A DNA stretch of 64,000 nt from Lichenostomus cassidix (Eukaryota > Chordata > Aves > Passeriformes > Meliphagidae): NCBI GenBank assembly GCA_008360975.2, contig CM039182.1:21920324-21984323 (forward strand), given 5' to 3'. Of this stretch, positions 63,201 through 64,000 are shown one piece after another. Positions within the stretch are counted from its first letter, which is position 1. Every line of letters starts with the position of its first letter. The notes beneath the pieces are model-generated. The model searched no databases, had not been told where the DNA came from, and saw nothing but the letters and a program-made list of their open reading frames with translations. Made by a program: the position numbers and the translations under genes.

Positions 63201-64000
63201 TGAAGAATGGTCTGACAGAGACAATTCTAATTGCACCATGGTATGTCTAATCTAATTATGTTAATAGTTTATTTGCACTCTAAATCATCTCTGTCAGCTC
63301 AGATATGGAAATCTGGTGATATCACACAGTGCTAGTGAAATATAATGAGAACATCTCTGTTCCCGGAATGCTCGTTCTATCTGAGCATGAGTGCTGCATT
63401 GCTCAGAATACTAGGCCAGTTGGGAATGCCTTGATGAAAATGCTGTTTGAGTATCTTTCTTGGAGAAGACCAGTTCATCACTGAAAAGTGTTTTTAGGAA
63501 CATGTTTGATAGACTCCCCAGGTAGGTTGTGCTAAATTGTTCCTCCTTTGGGACTTGCAGTCAGTAGTGCTTTGGGGTACTTCTAAGGCCAGAACCAAAA
63601 GATTACCTCTTGCATGAGGACTATTCACCCCACACTGATTATTTTCCTTATAAATATATTCTTCACACCAACACTTAGAATAAGCCCTCACCAGGCAGGG
63701 TTATTCTTCATTGTAGTAGACGGAGCAACCTCATTAAGGGACTAAAACAACACCTACCCTACATCACTTAAGATTGATGGAGAGAAGGTGGATGCAGTAC
63801 TTGAAAGATTCTGGAAGTCTAGAGATGCTGACAACCAGAGAAGATAACCCAAGAGCCTGAAAAGCTATAATCTATACCAGTGTTTAATTGCATGATATTG
63901 CAATCTGCTGGGCAGAAAATTCTTCAGAAAATATGAGTATTCCAAGCAACAAAAATGGTCAAGAAAAAACAGAGGACATTTTCTTGACAGTAAATCGGAC
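57233..64000. other. Non-coding AT-rich DNA, no gene seen
   Basis: No exon, RNA gene or named transposon. Very AT-rich from 60 to 62 kb. A homeodomain-motif-rich stretch at 63,080-63,330 is listed separately. Confidence 0.55.
63080..63330. promoter_or_regulatory. Candidate conserved non-coding element
   Basis: Contains AATAATTAAGC, GTAACTAATTAGTC, TCTAATTGCACC and TCTAATCTAATTATGTTAATAG, a dense series of homeodomain-type cores, without simple repeats or open frames. The call is from composition only and alignment to other birds is needed. Confidence 0.2.

Noticed and set aside
1..64000. tRNA genes, tRNA-derived SINEs, CRISPR arrays, bacterial or phage systems
   Set aside because: Looked for box A/B-like strings, regularly spaced direct repeats and operon-like frames. 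None found.

Overview
This 64 kb window looks like intergenic or intronic DNA from a bird, most likely a neoavian and possibly a passerine. I infer this from its interspersed repeats: CR1 LINE fragments with typical avian 3' tails, much older CR1-like fragments of a kind shared with turtles and crocodilians, and avian-type endogenous retrovirus LTRs. The DNA is AT-rich and CpG-poor, and stop codons are dense in all frames. I found no protein-coding exon, tRNA, rRNA, CRISPR array or bacterial-type operon that I can support. The longest open frame (234 codons near 46.3-47.0 kb) reads partly through the antisense strand of a CR1 element and is not a gene.

Layout: 1-21.7 kb is unique-looking AT-rich sequence with simple repeats, a 16-bp interstitial telomere-like motif and two perfect short hairpins. 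A CR1 tail lies at 21.7 kb. An 877-bp solo LTR with a near-perfect 5-bp target duplication lies at 25.48-26.35 kb. From 26.9 to 28.4 kb a plus-strand CR1 is inserted in an older minus-strand CR1-like element. Further CR1 tails lie at 29.9 kb and, two in tandem, at 39.8 kb. A minus-strand CR1 ORF2 fragment at 42.8-43.6 kb has a 104-bp uninterrupted GGAA array in it. A CR1 3' fragment abuts an LTR edge at 46.6-46.9 kb, and an old CR1-like fragment lies at 51.2 kb. The best-preserved mobile element is a 531-bp minus-strand solo LTR at 56,696-57,226, with a perfect 6-bp target duplication, TATA and CCAAT motifs, a polyadenylation signal and a dense CpG cluster.

There is no pathway or gene team to describe. 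The window is a gene-poor segment whose recognisable content is layered retroelement debris, plus several AT-rich, homeodomain-motif-bearing stretches that could be conserved regulatory elements but need alignment to test. I did not find a previously undescribed biological system. The findings list what is most worth checking.
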